DNA of 64,000 bases from Macrostomum hystrix (taxonomy: Eukaryota > Platyhelminthes > Macrostomidae), in the NCBI GenBank assembly GCA_950097015.1, contig CATNEN010000038.1, positions 30,348,501 to 30,412,500 on the forward strand. The letters run 5' to 3'. Numbering within the stretch: position 1 is the first letter of the stretch; every line of letters starts with the position of its first letter. Of the stretch, positions 1-10,807 are shown piece by piece. A model generated the notes under the pieces. It saw only the letters and a program-made list of their open reading frames with translations, was not told the origin of the DNA and did not search any database. The translations under genes were made by a program, and so were the position numbers.

Positions 1-243
1 CGCTTGCGTGCCTTCAAAACTGCCAATTATTTTCTTAGCGCAATCATTTTAATTAATTCGAAATCTATTTCTCTCGGGTTTGAATCTTTCTCTTTTAATT
101 GTCGAATGATTTCAATGGTAAGCCTTCATTTCCCAGCTTCATTTACTTTTTTCGAACAGCCAAGAATGATTTCCAACTTCATAGGGCTGCGAACCTGGTT
201 GACTAATTAACCAACACTCTAGCTTCTTCTCATTCAAGCCTTA
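1..243. other. unassigned left edge
   Basis: AT-rich sequence with a short open frame on the + strand (4-210) that resembles no family I recognise. It lies upstream of the first recognisable aminopeptidase exon and is most simply intron or an unrecognised exon of that gene. No confident coding signal is seen. Confidence 0.3.
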
Positions 244-261
244 TTGCACAAATTCTATCCG

Positions 262-960
262 TCTTTCTACAATTCTACCCTCCACTCTCTCCCGATTCTA
301 CCCTCCACTCTCTCCCGATTCTACCCTCCACTCTCTCCCGATTCTACCCTCCACTCTCTCCCGATTCTACCCTCCACTCTCTCCCGATTCTACCCTCCAC
401 TCTCTCCCGATTCTACCCCTCTCTCTCCCATTCTACCCCTCTCTCACCCATTCTACCCCTCTCTCTCCCATTCTACCCCTCTCTCACCCATTCTACCCCT
501 CTCTCTCCCATTCTACCCCTCTCTCTCCCATTCTACCCCTCTCTCACCCATTCTACCCCTCTCTCTCCCATTCTACCCCTCTCCCTCTCCCATTCTACCC
601 TATCTCTCCCATTCTACCCTCCACTCTCTCCCGATTCTACCCTCCACTCTCTCCCGATTCTACCCTCCACTCTCTCCCGATTCTACCCCTCTCTCTCCCA
701 TTCTACCCCTCTCTCACCCATTCTACCCCTCTCTCTCCCATTCTACCCCTCTCTCACCCATTCTACCCCTCTCTCTCCCATTCTACCCCTCTCTCACCCA
801 TTCTACCCCTCTCTCACCCATTCTACCCCTCTCCCTCTCCCATTCTACCCTCTCTCTCCCATTCTACCTCTCTCTCACCCATTCTACCCTCTCTCTTCCC
901 TATTCTACCCCTTTCTCTCTCATTTGACCCCTCTTTCGCATATTACCCCATTCTCTCCAT
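262..960. repeat. minisatellite A, pyrimidine-rich, 20/23-bp units
   Basis: A tandem array on the + strand made almost only of C and T. Two unit types alternate in blocks: a 23-bp form built on TTCTACCCTCCACTCTCTCC and a 20-bp form TTCTACCCCTCTCTCTCCCA. The order is 23-bp block, 20-bp block, short 23-bp block (about 610-690), then 20-bp block again, decaying after about 880. It precedes the first aminopeptidase exon at 1093 and probably sits in the intron before it. The open frame across it reflects the simple sequence and is not a gene. Confidence 0.9.
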
Positions 961-1092
961 GATTCTACCTCGTTCTCCTATCTTACTTATATTTTTTCCT
1001 CCAATTTTTTTAAACAAATATATACTTTCGAATTAAACCGGAAAAAGACAGTTATGAAATTAATATTTCTGTTGAATATATCTTCTTTTCAG

Positions 1093-4000
1093 GGCTACTT
1101 TGGTAGTACAGACATGGCCGGTCTTCTCAATGACGCCTTTACACTAGCCTAGTAAGTTCACTATTTTAGCTACAGTTACTACTGAATGGCTCAGCATCAG
1201 TAGTAACTGGCGATCGCAAGAATACAGATTAGTTGCTATGGGAGACCATCAGACTGGGGATCATATAGAGACCGATTGGTTGCCATGGGAAACCATCAGA
1301 CTGGGGATCATATAGAGACAGATTGGTTGCTATGGGAGACCATCAGACTGGGGATCATATAGAGACAGATTGGTTGCTATGGGAGACCATCAGACTGGGG
1401 ATCATATAGAGACAGATTGGTTGCTATGGGAGACCATCAGACTGGGGATCATATAGAGACAGATTGGTTGCTATGGGAGACCATCAGACTGGGGATCATA
1501 TAGAGACAGATTGGTTGCTATGGGAGACCATCAGACTGGGGATCATATAGAGACAGATTGGTTGCTATGGGAGACCATCAGACTGGGGATCATATAGAGA
1601 CAGATTGGTTGCTATGGGAGACCATCAGACTGGGGATCATATAGAGACCGATTGGTTGCTATGGGAGACCATCAGACTGGGGATCATATAGAGACAGATT
1701 GGTTGCTATGGGAGACCATCAGACTGGGGATCATATAGAGACAGATTGGTTGCTATGGGAGACCATCAGACTGGGGATCATATAGAGACCGATTGGTTGC
1801 CATGGGAGACCATCAGACTGGGGATCATATAGAGACCGATTGGTAGCCATGGGAGACCATCAGACTGGGGATCATATAGAGACAGATTGGTTGCTATGGG
1901 AGACCATCAGACTGGGGATCATATAGAGACCGATTGGTTGCTATGGGAGACCATCAGACTGGGGATCATATAGAGACAGATTGGTTGCTATGGGAGACCA
2001 TCAGACTGGGGATCATATAGAGACAGATTGGTTGCTATGGGAGACCATCAGACTGGGGATCATATAGAGACAGATTGGTTGCTATGGGAGACCATCAGAT
2101 TGGGGATCATATAGAGACAGATTGGTTGCCATGGGAGACCATCAGACTGGGGATCATTTAGAGACCGATTGGTTGCCATGGGAGACCATCAGACTGGGGA
2201 TCATATAAGGACAGATTGGTTGCCATGGGAGACCATCAGACTGGGAATCATATAGAGCCAGTTTAGTTGCTATGGTAAACATCATTCAAAGTTTTGAAAA
2301 TAGTCAAGTTTGGTTGCCATTGGCGACGGTAATTTGACCCAATTAGTTCTGATTATAGAAATTACTAGTAACTGACGATTCCTAAAGTAGCTAATAGGTA
2401 AAGAAATTTGTTTTACCAAAGAACTAGCGTTCCTGCTGTTGTTGCTATGGCAATCAGTGACTCAACAGAACCAATTCTCTCGCCGCAGCATTGGTCGATT
2501 GAACATCTCGGTGCCGTTCGACCTGTTTGAGAGCCTGGAAGAGGACAGACTGGATTCTGGCACTCCGTGGACCATATCGATGAGAAAGATCAGCGAGCTC
2601 ACGCCCCTGATGGCCCAGGATCAACAGTCAGCTGATCGTCTGGTGAAGCTCATCGTCAAGGTGTTGAAGAAGCCTTTAAAAGCGATTCTTAGTAAACCTG
2701 AACATCAGTTGACACACACGGAGAAGTATGCTTTGTTTCATTTTTGTTTACTTTAAATAATTGGATTTGCATTGAACTAAATCTTTCGCCTGATGCTGTT
2801 GTCCGAAGGATAAAACGCCAGACACTGAACCAGATTGCCGTGATGGTGGATGAACCGGTTGTGGCGAAAATGTATCGCGACAAATACCAGCAATGGCGAG
2901 CTAATCAGAGCATTGTGTAAGTGCTGCGATAGAATCTATTGTTAATCTAGCACAGTGATCAATTGATGATCTAGCACAGTGATCAATTGATGATCTAGTG
3001 CAGTGATCTATTGATGATCTAGCACAGTGATCTATTGATGATCTAGCACAGTGATCTATTGATGATCTAGCACAGTGATCTATTGATGATCTAGTGCAGT
3101 GATCTATTGATGATCTAGTGCAGTGATCTATTGATGATCTAGTGCAGTGATCTATTGATGATCTAGCACAGTGATCTATTGATGATCTAGCACAGTGATC
3201 TATTGATGATCTAGTGCAGTGATCTATTGATGATCTAGTGCAGTGATCTATTGATGATCTAGCACAGTGATCAATTGATGATCTAGCACAGTGATCTATA
3301 GATGATCTAGTGCAGTGATCTATTGATGATCTAGTGCAGTGATCTATTGATGATCTAGTGCAGTGATCTATTGATGATCTAGCACAGTGATCTATTGATG
3401 ATCTAGCACAGTGATCTATTGATGATCTAGTGCAGTGATCTATTGATGATCTAGTGCAGTGATCAATTGATGATCTAGTGCAGTGATCTATTGATGATCT
3501 AGCACAGTGATCTATTGATGATCTAGCACAGTGATCTATTGATGATCTAGTGCAGTGATCTATTGATGATCTAGTGCAGTGATCTATTGATGATCTAGCA
3601 CAGTGATCAATTGATGATCTAGTGCAGTGATCAATTGATGATCTAGCACAGTGATCAATTGATGATCTAGCACAGTGATCAATTGATGATCTAGTGCAGT
3701 GATCTATTGATGATCTAGCACAGTGATCTATTGATGATCTAGCACAGTGATCTATTGATGATCTAGCACAGTGATCTATTGATGATCTAGTGCAGTGATC
3801 TATTGATGATCTAGTGCAGTGATCTATTGATGATCTAGCACAGTGATCAATTGATGATCTAGTGCAGTGATCAATTGATGATCTAGCACAGTGATCAATT
3901 GATGATCTAGTGCAGTGATCTATTGATGATCTAGCACAGTGATCTATTGATGATCTAGTGCAGTGATCTATTGATGATCTAGTGCAGTGATCTATTGATG

Positions 4001-6253
4001 ATCTAGCACAGTGATCAATTGATGATCTAGTGCAGTGATCAATTGATGATCTAGTGCAGTGATCTATTGATGATCTAGTGCAGTGATCTATTGTTAATCT
4101 AGCACAGTGATCAATTGTTATTGATCAATTGATGCTCTAGTGCAGTGATCTATTGATGATCTAGTGCAGTGATCTATTGATAATCTAGTGCAGTGATCTA
4201 TTGATGATCTAGCACAGTGATCAATTGATGATCTAGCACAGTGATCTATTGATGATCTAGTGCAGTGATCTATTGTTAATCTAGCACAGTGATCAATTGT
4301 TATTGATCAATTGATGCTCTAGTGCAGTGATCTATTGATGATCTAGTGCAGTGATCTATTGATGATCTAGTGCAGTGATCAATTGATGATCTAGCACAGT
4401 GATCAATTGATGATCTAGCACAGTGATCTATAGATGATCTAGTGCAGTGATCTATTGATGATCTAGTGCAGTGATCTATTGATGATCTAGTGCAGTGATC
4501 TATTGATGATCTAGTGCAGTGATCTATTGATGATCTAGTGCAGTGATCTATTGATGATCTAGCACAGTGATCAATTGATGATCTAGTGCAGTGATCTATT
4601 GATGATCTAGCACAGTGATCAATTGATGATCTAGTGCAGTGATCTATTGATGATCTAGTGCAGTGATCTATTGATGATCTAGTGCAGTGATCTATTGATG
4701 ATCTAGTGCAGTGATCTATTGATGATCTAGTGCAGTGATCTATTGATGATCTAGTGCAGTGATCTATTGATGATCTAGTGCAGTGATCTATTGATGATCT
4801 AGTGCAGTGATCTATTGATGATCTAGTGCAGTGATCTATTGATGATCTAGTGCAGTGATCTATTGATGATCTAGCACAGTGATCTATTGATGATCTAGTG
4901 CAGTGATCAATTGATGATCTAGCACAGTGATCTATTGATGATCTAGTGCAGTGATCTATTGATGATCTAGTGCAGTGATCTATTGATAATGTAAATTCTC
5001 TAACTCCCAATTAATAATTTGCTGAAAATCAGATTATCTCCAGACGAAATCGATTTCGTCTACCAGCTCGGCATCAGCCGCGGCAACACAACTGACTGGC
5101 AGTTTTTCTGGAACAAGTACAACAATGACTTTGTATCCACCTACGAGAAGAAGCACATGATATCAGCGTTGGCAATGTCACCAGATTTGGACATTATTAA
5201 TCGGTTAGTAAAAAAATTCACCCTATTTTTTCACCCTTCTTAAGTTGAATTAAATTCAAAATGGAAACTAATTTAAACAAAAACTATTTTAAATGCAGTT
5301 TAATCCAGATTCTGTTTGATCAGAGCCAGATAAGGCAGACCGATGCAATCACCATTGCTGTGAAGTTCGCGCGACGAAATGGCGTTCTCGACCTAGTGTG
5401 GACGCATTTCACTAGAAACTGGGAGCGCCTGTTAAAGATCTATGGCCACATGCCCTTTCTAATGAGCGACATTACCAAATTCCCAGCTGACTATTATACT
5501 GAGTTTGACTTTAACAGGGTGAGTTGGCGCTAGAAAACTGGTTAAGATTCACCTACCTAACAGGTAAATACTCTCTTCTCTAACAGGTAAATACTCTCTT
5601 CTCTAACAGGTAATTACTCTCTTCTCTAACAGGTAATTACTCTCTTGTCTAACAGGTAATTACTCTCTTGTCTAACAGGTAATTACTCTCTTGTCTAACA
5701 GGTAGTTACTCTCTTGTCTAACAGGTGAAGATTCTCTTACCTGTTAGATTATTTTGTCTAACAGGTAAAGATTCTCTTGTTTAACAGGTAAATACTCTTG
5801 TCTAACATGTGAAGATTCTCTTGTCTAACAGGTAAATACTCTCTTGTCTAACATGTAAATACTCTCTTGTCTAACATGTGAAGATTCTCTTGTCTAACAT
5901 GTGAAGATTCTCTTGTCTAACATGTGTAGATTCTCTTGTCTAACAGGTAAATACTCTCTTGTCTAACATGTGAAGATTCTCTTGTCTAACAGGTAAATAC
6001 TCTCTTGTCTAACATGTGAAGATTCTCTTGTGTAATATGTTTCGATTATTTTATCTAAGATCATCGCGTTTAAGCAGTGACAAATCTTTTTTAATCCGAA
6101 TTTCAGACCAGAGATTTTTTCGCAACTCATGACCTAACGTCAGGCACCAGAAACGCTTTTCAAAGCCTCGAGTCTATCAGAGCCAACATTGCCTGGATTA
6201 CACACAATATGGAGAGCTTCAAGACCTTTATTAAAAATAAGGTCATTAATTAG
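1093..6253 (+). CDS. M1-family zinc aminopeptidase, C-terminal part (six exons; 5' end outside window)
   Basis: This is the C-terminal ERAP1_C-like helical region of an M1 metallopeptidase, the family that removes N-terminal residues from peptides. Exons read as 1093-1151, 2489-2725, 2809-2916, 5033-5203, 5299-5518 and 6107-6253. All junctions are GT..AG, phases agree, and the total is 942 nt (313 codons plus TAG). Family landmarks are LLNDAFTLA (the DAFNLA motif), a TPW in place of PWRA, PDEIDFVYQLG with W-F-W downstream, EKKHMISALAMSPD, and a terminal block ending IAWITHNMESFKTFIK. The catalytic HExxH and GAMEN motifs belong to exons left of the window, so activity and membrane anchoring cannot be judged. 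The start of the second exon (2489, after CGCCGCAG) was chosen because it gives a clean phase and the best family match. Introns 1, 3 and 5 carry minisatellites; introns 2 and 4 are only 83 and 95 nt. Confidence 0.85.
1226..2265. repeat. minisatellite B, 47-bp unit, about 22 copies
   Basis: Nearly identical 47-bp tandem units; each contains GGTTGCTATGGGAGACCATC and then ATCATATAGAGACAGATT. Copies differ mainly at C/T in TTGCYATGGG and at A/C near the unit end. The array lies inside aminopeptidase intron 1 (1152-2488), starting about 75 nt after the donor. The flank after 2265 keeps degenerate traces of the unit. Confidence 0.95.
2948..4990. repeat. minisatellite C, 24-bp unit, about 85 copies
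   Basis: The unit is built on GATCTAGTGCAGTGATCTAT plus TGAT, with two main variants (AGTGCAGTG and AGCACAGTG) and an A/T change that creates ATCAATTGAT. It fills most of aminopeptidase intron 3 (2917-5032), starting about 30 nt after the donor and ending about 45 nt before the acceptor. A short block with GTTATTGATCAATTGATGCT recurs near 4105-4135 and 4285-4320, showing that a larger segment was itself duplicated. The 24-nt period keeps a 236-codon frame open on the - strand (SIDHCTRS repeats); I treat that as an artefact. Confidence 0.95.
5558..6045. repeat. minisatellite D, 23-bp unit carrying splice-site-like motifs
   Basis: About 21 units of 23 bp, each with TCTAACAGGTAAATACTCTC or close variants (AACATGTGAAGATTCTC). 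They lie in the last aminopeptidase intron (5519-6106), about 40 nt after its donor. Most units contain CTAAC followed by AG and GTAA, which resembles a branch site, 3' splice site and 5' splice site in 15 nt. The real exon end just upstream reads TTTAACAGG before its GTGAGT donor. Confidence 0.92.
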
Positions 6254-6417
6254 TTTAATAAGAACTCTTTGTTATTTTAAAATAAAGACACTAATTAACT
6301 TTAAATTTAGCCCATATCATACGCTCTCGATTTGATTTCATTGACAAGGTAAAATTACCTGTTATATATTTTTCTTTGTTTGCTAGTCACGGTGACAAAG
6401 TACTATAGAATGATCAT

Positions 6418-7382
6418 AGAGTATATTAGACATGGTCATAGTTTGTTAAACATGGTCATAAAGTTTGTTAGACATGGTCATAGAGTATGTTAAACATGGT
6501 CATAAAGTTTGTTAGACATGGTCATAGAGTATGTTAAACATGGTCATAAAGTTTGTTAGACATGGTCATAGAGTTTGTTAGACATGGTCATAGAGTATGT
6601 TAGACATGGTCATGGAGTATATTAGACATGGTCATAGATTATGTTAGACATGGTCATAAAGTGTGTTAGACATGGTCATGGAGTGTGTTGGACATGGTCA
6701 TAGAGTATTTTAGACATGTTCGTAGAGTTTGTTAGACATGGTCATAAAGTTTGTTAGACATGGTCATGGAGTGTGTTAGACATGGTCATAAAGTGTGTTA
6801 GACATGGTCATAAAGTGTGTTAGACATGGTCATAAAGTGTGTTAGACATGGTCATAAAGTGTGTTAGACATGGTCATAGATTATGTTAGACATGGTCATA
6901 AAGTGTGTTAGACATGGTCATAAAGTGTGTTAGACATGGTCATAAAGTTTGTTAGACATGGTCATGGAGTGTGTTAGACATGGTCATAAAGTGTGTTAGA
7001 CATGGTCATAAAGTGTGTTAGACATGGTCATAAAGTGTGTTAGACATGGTCATAGATTATGTTAGACATGGTCATAAAGTGTGTTAGACATGGTCATAGA
7101 TTATGTTAGACATGGTCATAAAGTGTGTTAGACATGGTCATAAAGTGTGTTAGACATGGTCATAAAGTGTGTTAGACATGGTCATAAAGTATGTTAGACA
7201 TGGTCATAAAGTTTACATTAGACATCTTCATAGAGTCTGTTAGACATTTTTATAGGCTCTGCTAGACATGCTCATGGAATCTGTTAGACATGCTCATGGA
7301 ATCTGTTAGACATGCTCATGGAATCTGTTAGACATGCTCATGGAATCTGTTAGACATGCTCATGGAATCTGTTAGACATGAT
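6418..7382. repeat. minisatellite E, 22-bp unit, about 44 copies
   Basis: Tandem 22-bp units of AGACATGGTCATAAAGTGTG plus TT, following the aminopeptidase stop by about 170 nt. From about 7260 the array switches to a diverged subtype (AGACATGCTCATGGAATCTG), present in six near-identical copies, so a variant was amplified at the right end. No coding potential is seen. Confidence 0.93.
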
Positions 7383-7699
7383 TTCATTTAGTGAAGTTTT
7401 GTATTTCGCTAGAAAACCTGAAACTGAAACTAAAAATGAAACCTATTTTTGTTTGACTCTGATTCACTGACTGTACATTAACCAATTGATACATGCGAAA
7501 TTCATTTAAATGTTCACTGCAGTCACATCTATAAATATTCACAATGCGCACATGCTTCATGTTTATTTGGCAACAAAGCACGAAGTTTTCGCTATTTGAT
7601 TTGCACTAGTATTAGAAACATTTTATGTATTATTTTTTTATGTACAAGTAGTCAGACAGGTACATCAAAAGTAATAAACAATACATACTAGATTTTCCT

Positions 7700-8030
7700 G
7701 CGTAGGCACTGGGTTGTCTGTTGACATAATAGGCTGTGACTGGACATAGTCGGTTGTCTGTGGGTATAGTGGGTTGTCTGTGGATACGGCGAGTTGTCTG
7801 TGGAAGCAGTGGGTTGTCTGTGGACATAGTGGGTTGTCTGAGGACATAGTGGGTTGTCTGTGAACATTGTGGTTTGTTTGTGGACATAGCAGGTTTATCT
7901 GTGGACACAGTGGATTGTGTGTTGACATGAAGAGCTGCCTGTGGACACAGTGGGTTGTCTGTGAACATAGTGGGTTGTCCGTGGATACAACGAGTTGTCT
8001 CTAGAGGCAGTGGGTTGTCTGTGGACAAAA
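7700..8030. repeat. minisatellite F, about 20-bp unit, divergent
   Basis: About 16 degenerate units based on GTGGGTTGTCTGTGGACATA. Copies are much more diverged than in the neighbouring arrays, so this is probably older. Open frames on the - strand (DNPLCPQT-like repeats) follow from the repeat and are not taken as a gene. Confidence 0.85.
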
Positions 8031-9976
8031 ATAGGACTTATATCCAATCATAGAGAGTAGCTACGCTTTTTTATTCTAGTTTGGCCTAAAACGTAAAGTG
8101 CTTTTAAAATTCTTAAATTTCTGCCATACTTTGTCGATTGCCGATACCTAATATCTACCTCTTAGAATTCTGTCAGTGAATCGTCACAATTTTTTCAATT
8201 TCACAAACCTCCCTAAGTGTACGAGTAGACGGCAATGTACTTTTGCCCCAGTTTGAGGGTTGCGAAGGCACCCGCTGTTCATGTTTGTGAATTCGTATCA
8301 TTAAATGCAAGTGAAATTATATTTTCTATTGTGTACTTGTACACAAAAAAATTCTTTTTAATAATTTTTTCGTTTACGCGTACAAAGTCCACATGAAAGA
8401 TATTTTAATGCTATCCCTCATGTCAATTTTTAGTAAAATTAAGATCATGTCAAAGCGAAAGAAAGTGTTTTTTATTTTAATAATGCAACACACATTTTTA
8501 CATATTACTACTAGCTGCCTACTGACGAGTAGTGATAATTGTATATGGCTGCTATTTTTTCGAAGCAGTTAAAATGTTATACGAACGTTAAATTTGTTGT
8601 TGTTGTTGCAGTTAAGTGACGTGTATGTTCCAGATGTTCAGTATAAATTTGTAAACTTTTTGTGTTTCATTATTACGACGCACGATTTTAATTAGTTATT
8701 TTTGTACCTATGTCCCTCAACCGCGTATAGTAACTATAGTCGAATGAAAATAATTTACCCATGCTTTGTGTACATGCGATATACTGCATCATGCTTTGTT
8801 TAAACTATAAACAACATTTTTATTCATCTGCTATAATTTTTATGTTTGCTTTACTGCGACTTAATTTGCATTGAAAGCTTTTACTCAAGAAATTGCTGAC
8901 TAAACGGCTAAAAAACATCTAGTACGTCGTATAATAACCTAGAAATAAGCTGATTATGCGATTTTAAATAAACTATTGAACGTCATGGGAAATTTCTATC
9001 CCTTTAACACCATTTTGATGGAAATTCTCATTTTATTATCGCTTAGTTTTGTTTCTATCTTCATTTCTTAAGATTACAAAAAAAATATTTACGAAATTAA
9101 GGATGTTTTGAATTAAAAGGCACTCAACAGGTAATTTTTAACAAACGATGGAGACAGGAAGACGTGCAATAGTAAATATTATATTTTTATTTGTTTATGC
9201 AATACCAATGAACAATTATCTTCGCATGGTTGACGAATTAAATCGACCAATACTTGCAAAACTTACAAAGTTGCATCAATGTATCACATAATTATGCGCT
9301 AATAGTAGATATTCAATATTTAGCAGGTCATGTCACACAGCCAGCTTCGAGTATAAAGACAACAAAGAAACACAAGCAATAGGACAGAAAAACACAAACT
9401 AGATTGGAAATCAGCCTTCGAAACCTGATTAGATCTGGTACATGATGTGTATCCCAATTTTTAGAAGCATTGTACAGAGCCCCGCTTAAGCAGGCTTTGA
9501 AGACCTTGAAGATTTCCGCTTAAGTTTGTGTGTTGCGTCATCCTGGGTTCATTGTGGTGGGTGTTGTTTGAAATTCGCAGATTAATATAGTAAGCAGATT
9601 CATTCATCACGGGGACATCAGAGGTTAGATTTTCTTAGAGCCCATTCCAGATGGACTCATTTTTTCCGATAATTAAACTTAAAATTCTATTTTCCTTATC
9701 ACAGATTGTACATAATCTGAATCTACAGAAATTCTATTTATCATTGTTAAGTATCATGAGTTCATTTATTCGTTTGATTTCTAGTTTCTGAGAAGCTACG
9801 CTCGTAGTAATCAACTAATAGTCCAAAAGTTTCCTCTTTAATTATTGGATGCTAAAAATAGTCACTCGCAAACATCACGTGACATTGAACCTTGAGAGCT
9901 AAAAATAGCATCATTGATTATATAATGAAAGTGAAACTAAATGTGAGGCAATTGAGCGCATACAAAATTTAACCCC
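8031..9976. other. AT-rich region without recognisable gene
   Basis: About 1.9 kb of AT-rich sequence with no long frame, no convincing splice-flanked exon and no repeat I recognise. Two exact CTAAAAATAG decamers lie at 9852-9861 and 9899-9908, just beyond the 3' end of the tropomyosin-like gene. Part of it may be the 3' UTR of that gene. Confidence 0.5.
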
Positions 9977-10807
9977 TTATCCAACTGCCTGATTTAGCTG
10001 AATCTCCATCACGCCACGCCTGAGTTCCTCTTCTAGCGAGTCAATTAGCTGCTGGTCGCGAGCAATCTCATCGCGGATCTTGTCCATCTCTTTGGCCTTC
10101 TTTAAACAGTCCTTCTCGGCCAGAAGAGAGCGCTGCTCAGTCTCCGCCAGCAGCACCTCGAGGCGGTGCGCCTCCTGTTCCAGCTCGTCTTCCCGCTCGA
10201 TCGCTGCTCGCTCCTGCTGCTCCAGAGACTTCAACTGTTTCAGCGTGGCGGCATTCTCTGACTCTAGTTCTTCAACGTCAGCTTCGGCTTTGGTAGCCAG
10301 ATCCAGGGCTCGGTCCAGGGCGGCCTCCGCTGCCTTCAACTTCCTGGTCGCCTCGTCGATGCCCCGCTGCATCTCTTCGGCGCGAATTCTGGACTCTTTT
10401 AGACGCTGCGTCAGTTCTTCTTGACGCTCCTCGCGTTCCACACCGGACTTTTCAGTGTCCAGGCGGAGGCGCTCGGCTGTCTCGGCTCGAGCCGCCTCGT
10501 CAGCAAGGCGAATCTCCACTGAGGCCAGGCGATCGTCGACGACTGACTTGTCGGCTTCGAGTTTTGTCAGACGACGCTGGAGCTCTTCAACTTCGGACTG
10601 ATAGGCTGACGATTTCTCGCGCTCCTCCTTGTTTGAGTAAGGATTGAATAAACTTAGTGGAAAATCAATATGAGTATAGACTTGAGCAGTTTTACTTACC
10701 TTTAATTTTGCTCTTTTCTCGTCCAACTCGTCATTCTTTTGATCTAACTCTTTTCTCATAGCCATCACCTTCTGCTTCAGCTGTTCCAGTCCTTCAAATG
10801 CAGACAT
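9977..10807 (-). CDS. tropomyosin-like coiled-coil protein, two exons
   Basis: Tropomyosins form parallel coiled-coil dimers along actin filaments and control access of myosin and other actin binders. On the - strand, exon 1 is 10807-10700 (36 codons) and exon 2 is 10627-9977, separated by a 72-nt GTAAGT..AG intron in phase 0. The product is 252 aa. It is almost entirely a heptad coiled coil rich in E, K, A, L and R, with no proline after the start, and follows the tropomyosin plan: an N-terminal KVMAMRKELD block (compare KKKMQAMKLEKD), a middle VEELQRRLTKLEADK and a C-terminal LIDSLEEELRR. Muscle tropomyosins usually have 284 residues; 252 is closer to the short cytoplasmic forms. Sequence is divergent throughout, so a related coiled-coil protein is possible. 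A TTCTAG acceptor lies about 25 nt before the ATG, which implies a 5' UTR intron or trans-splicing. Confidence 0.75.
   Translation of the reverse strand: MSAFEGLEQLKQKVMAMRKELDQKNDELDEKRAKLKVSKTAQVYTHIDFPLSLFNPYSNKEEREKSSAYQSEVEELQRRLTKLEADKSVVDDRLASVEIRLADEAARAETAERLRLDTEKSGVEREERQEELTQRLKESRIRAEEMQRGIDEATRKLKAAEAALDRALDLATKAEADVEELESENAATLKQLKSLEQQERAAIEREDELEQEAHRLEVLLAETEQRSLLAEKDCLKKAKEMDKIRDEIARDQQLIDSLEEELRRGVMEIQLNQAVG

Noticed and set aside
2948-4990. CRISPR array
   Set aside because: Units are contiguous with no unique spacers, in a eukaryotic intron; the same holds for the other arrays.
4300-5010. 236-codon SIDHCTRS repeat protein on the - strand
   Set aside because: Produced by the 24-bp intronic array C; no start context, splice support or non-repeat coding flank.
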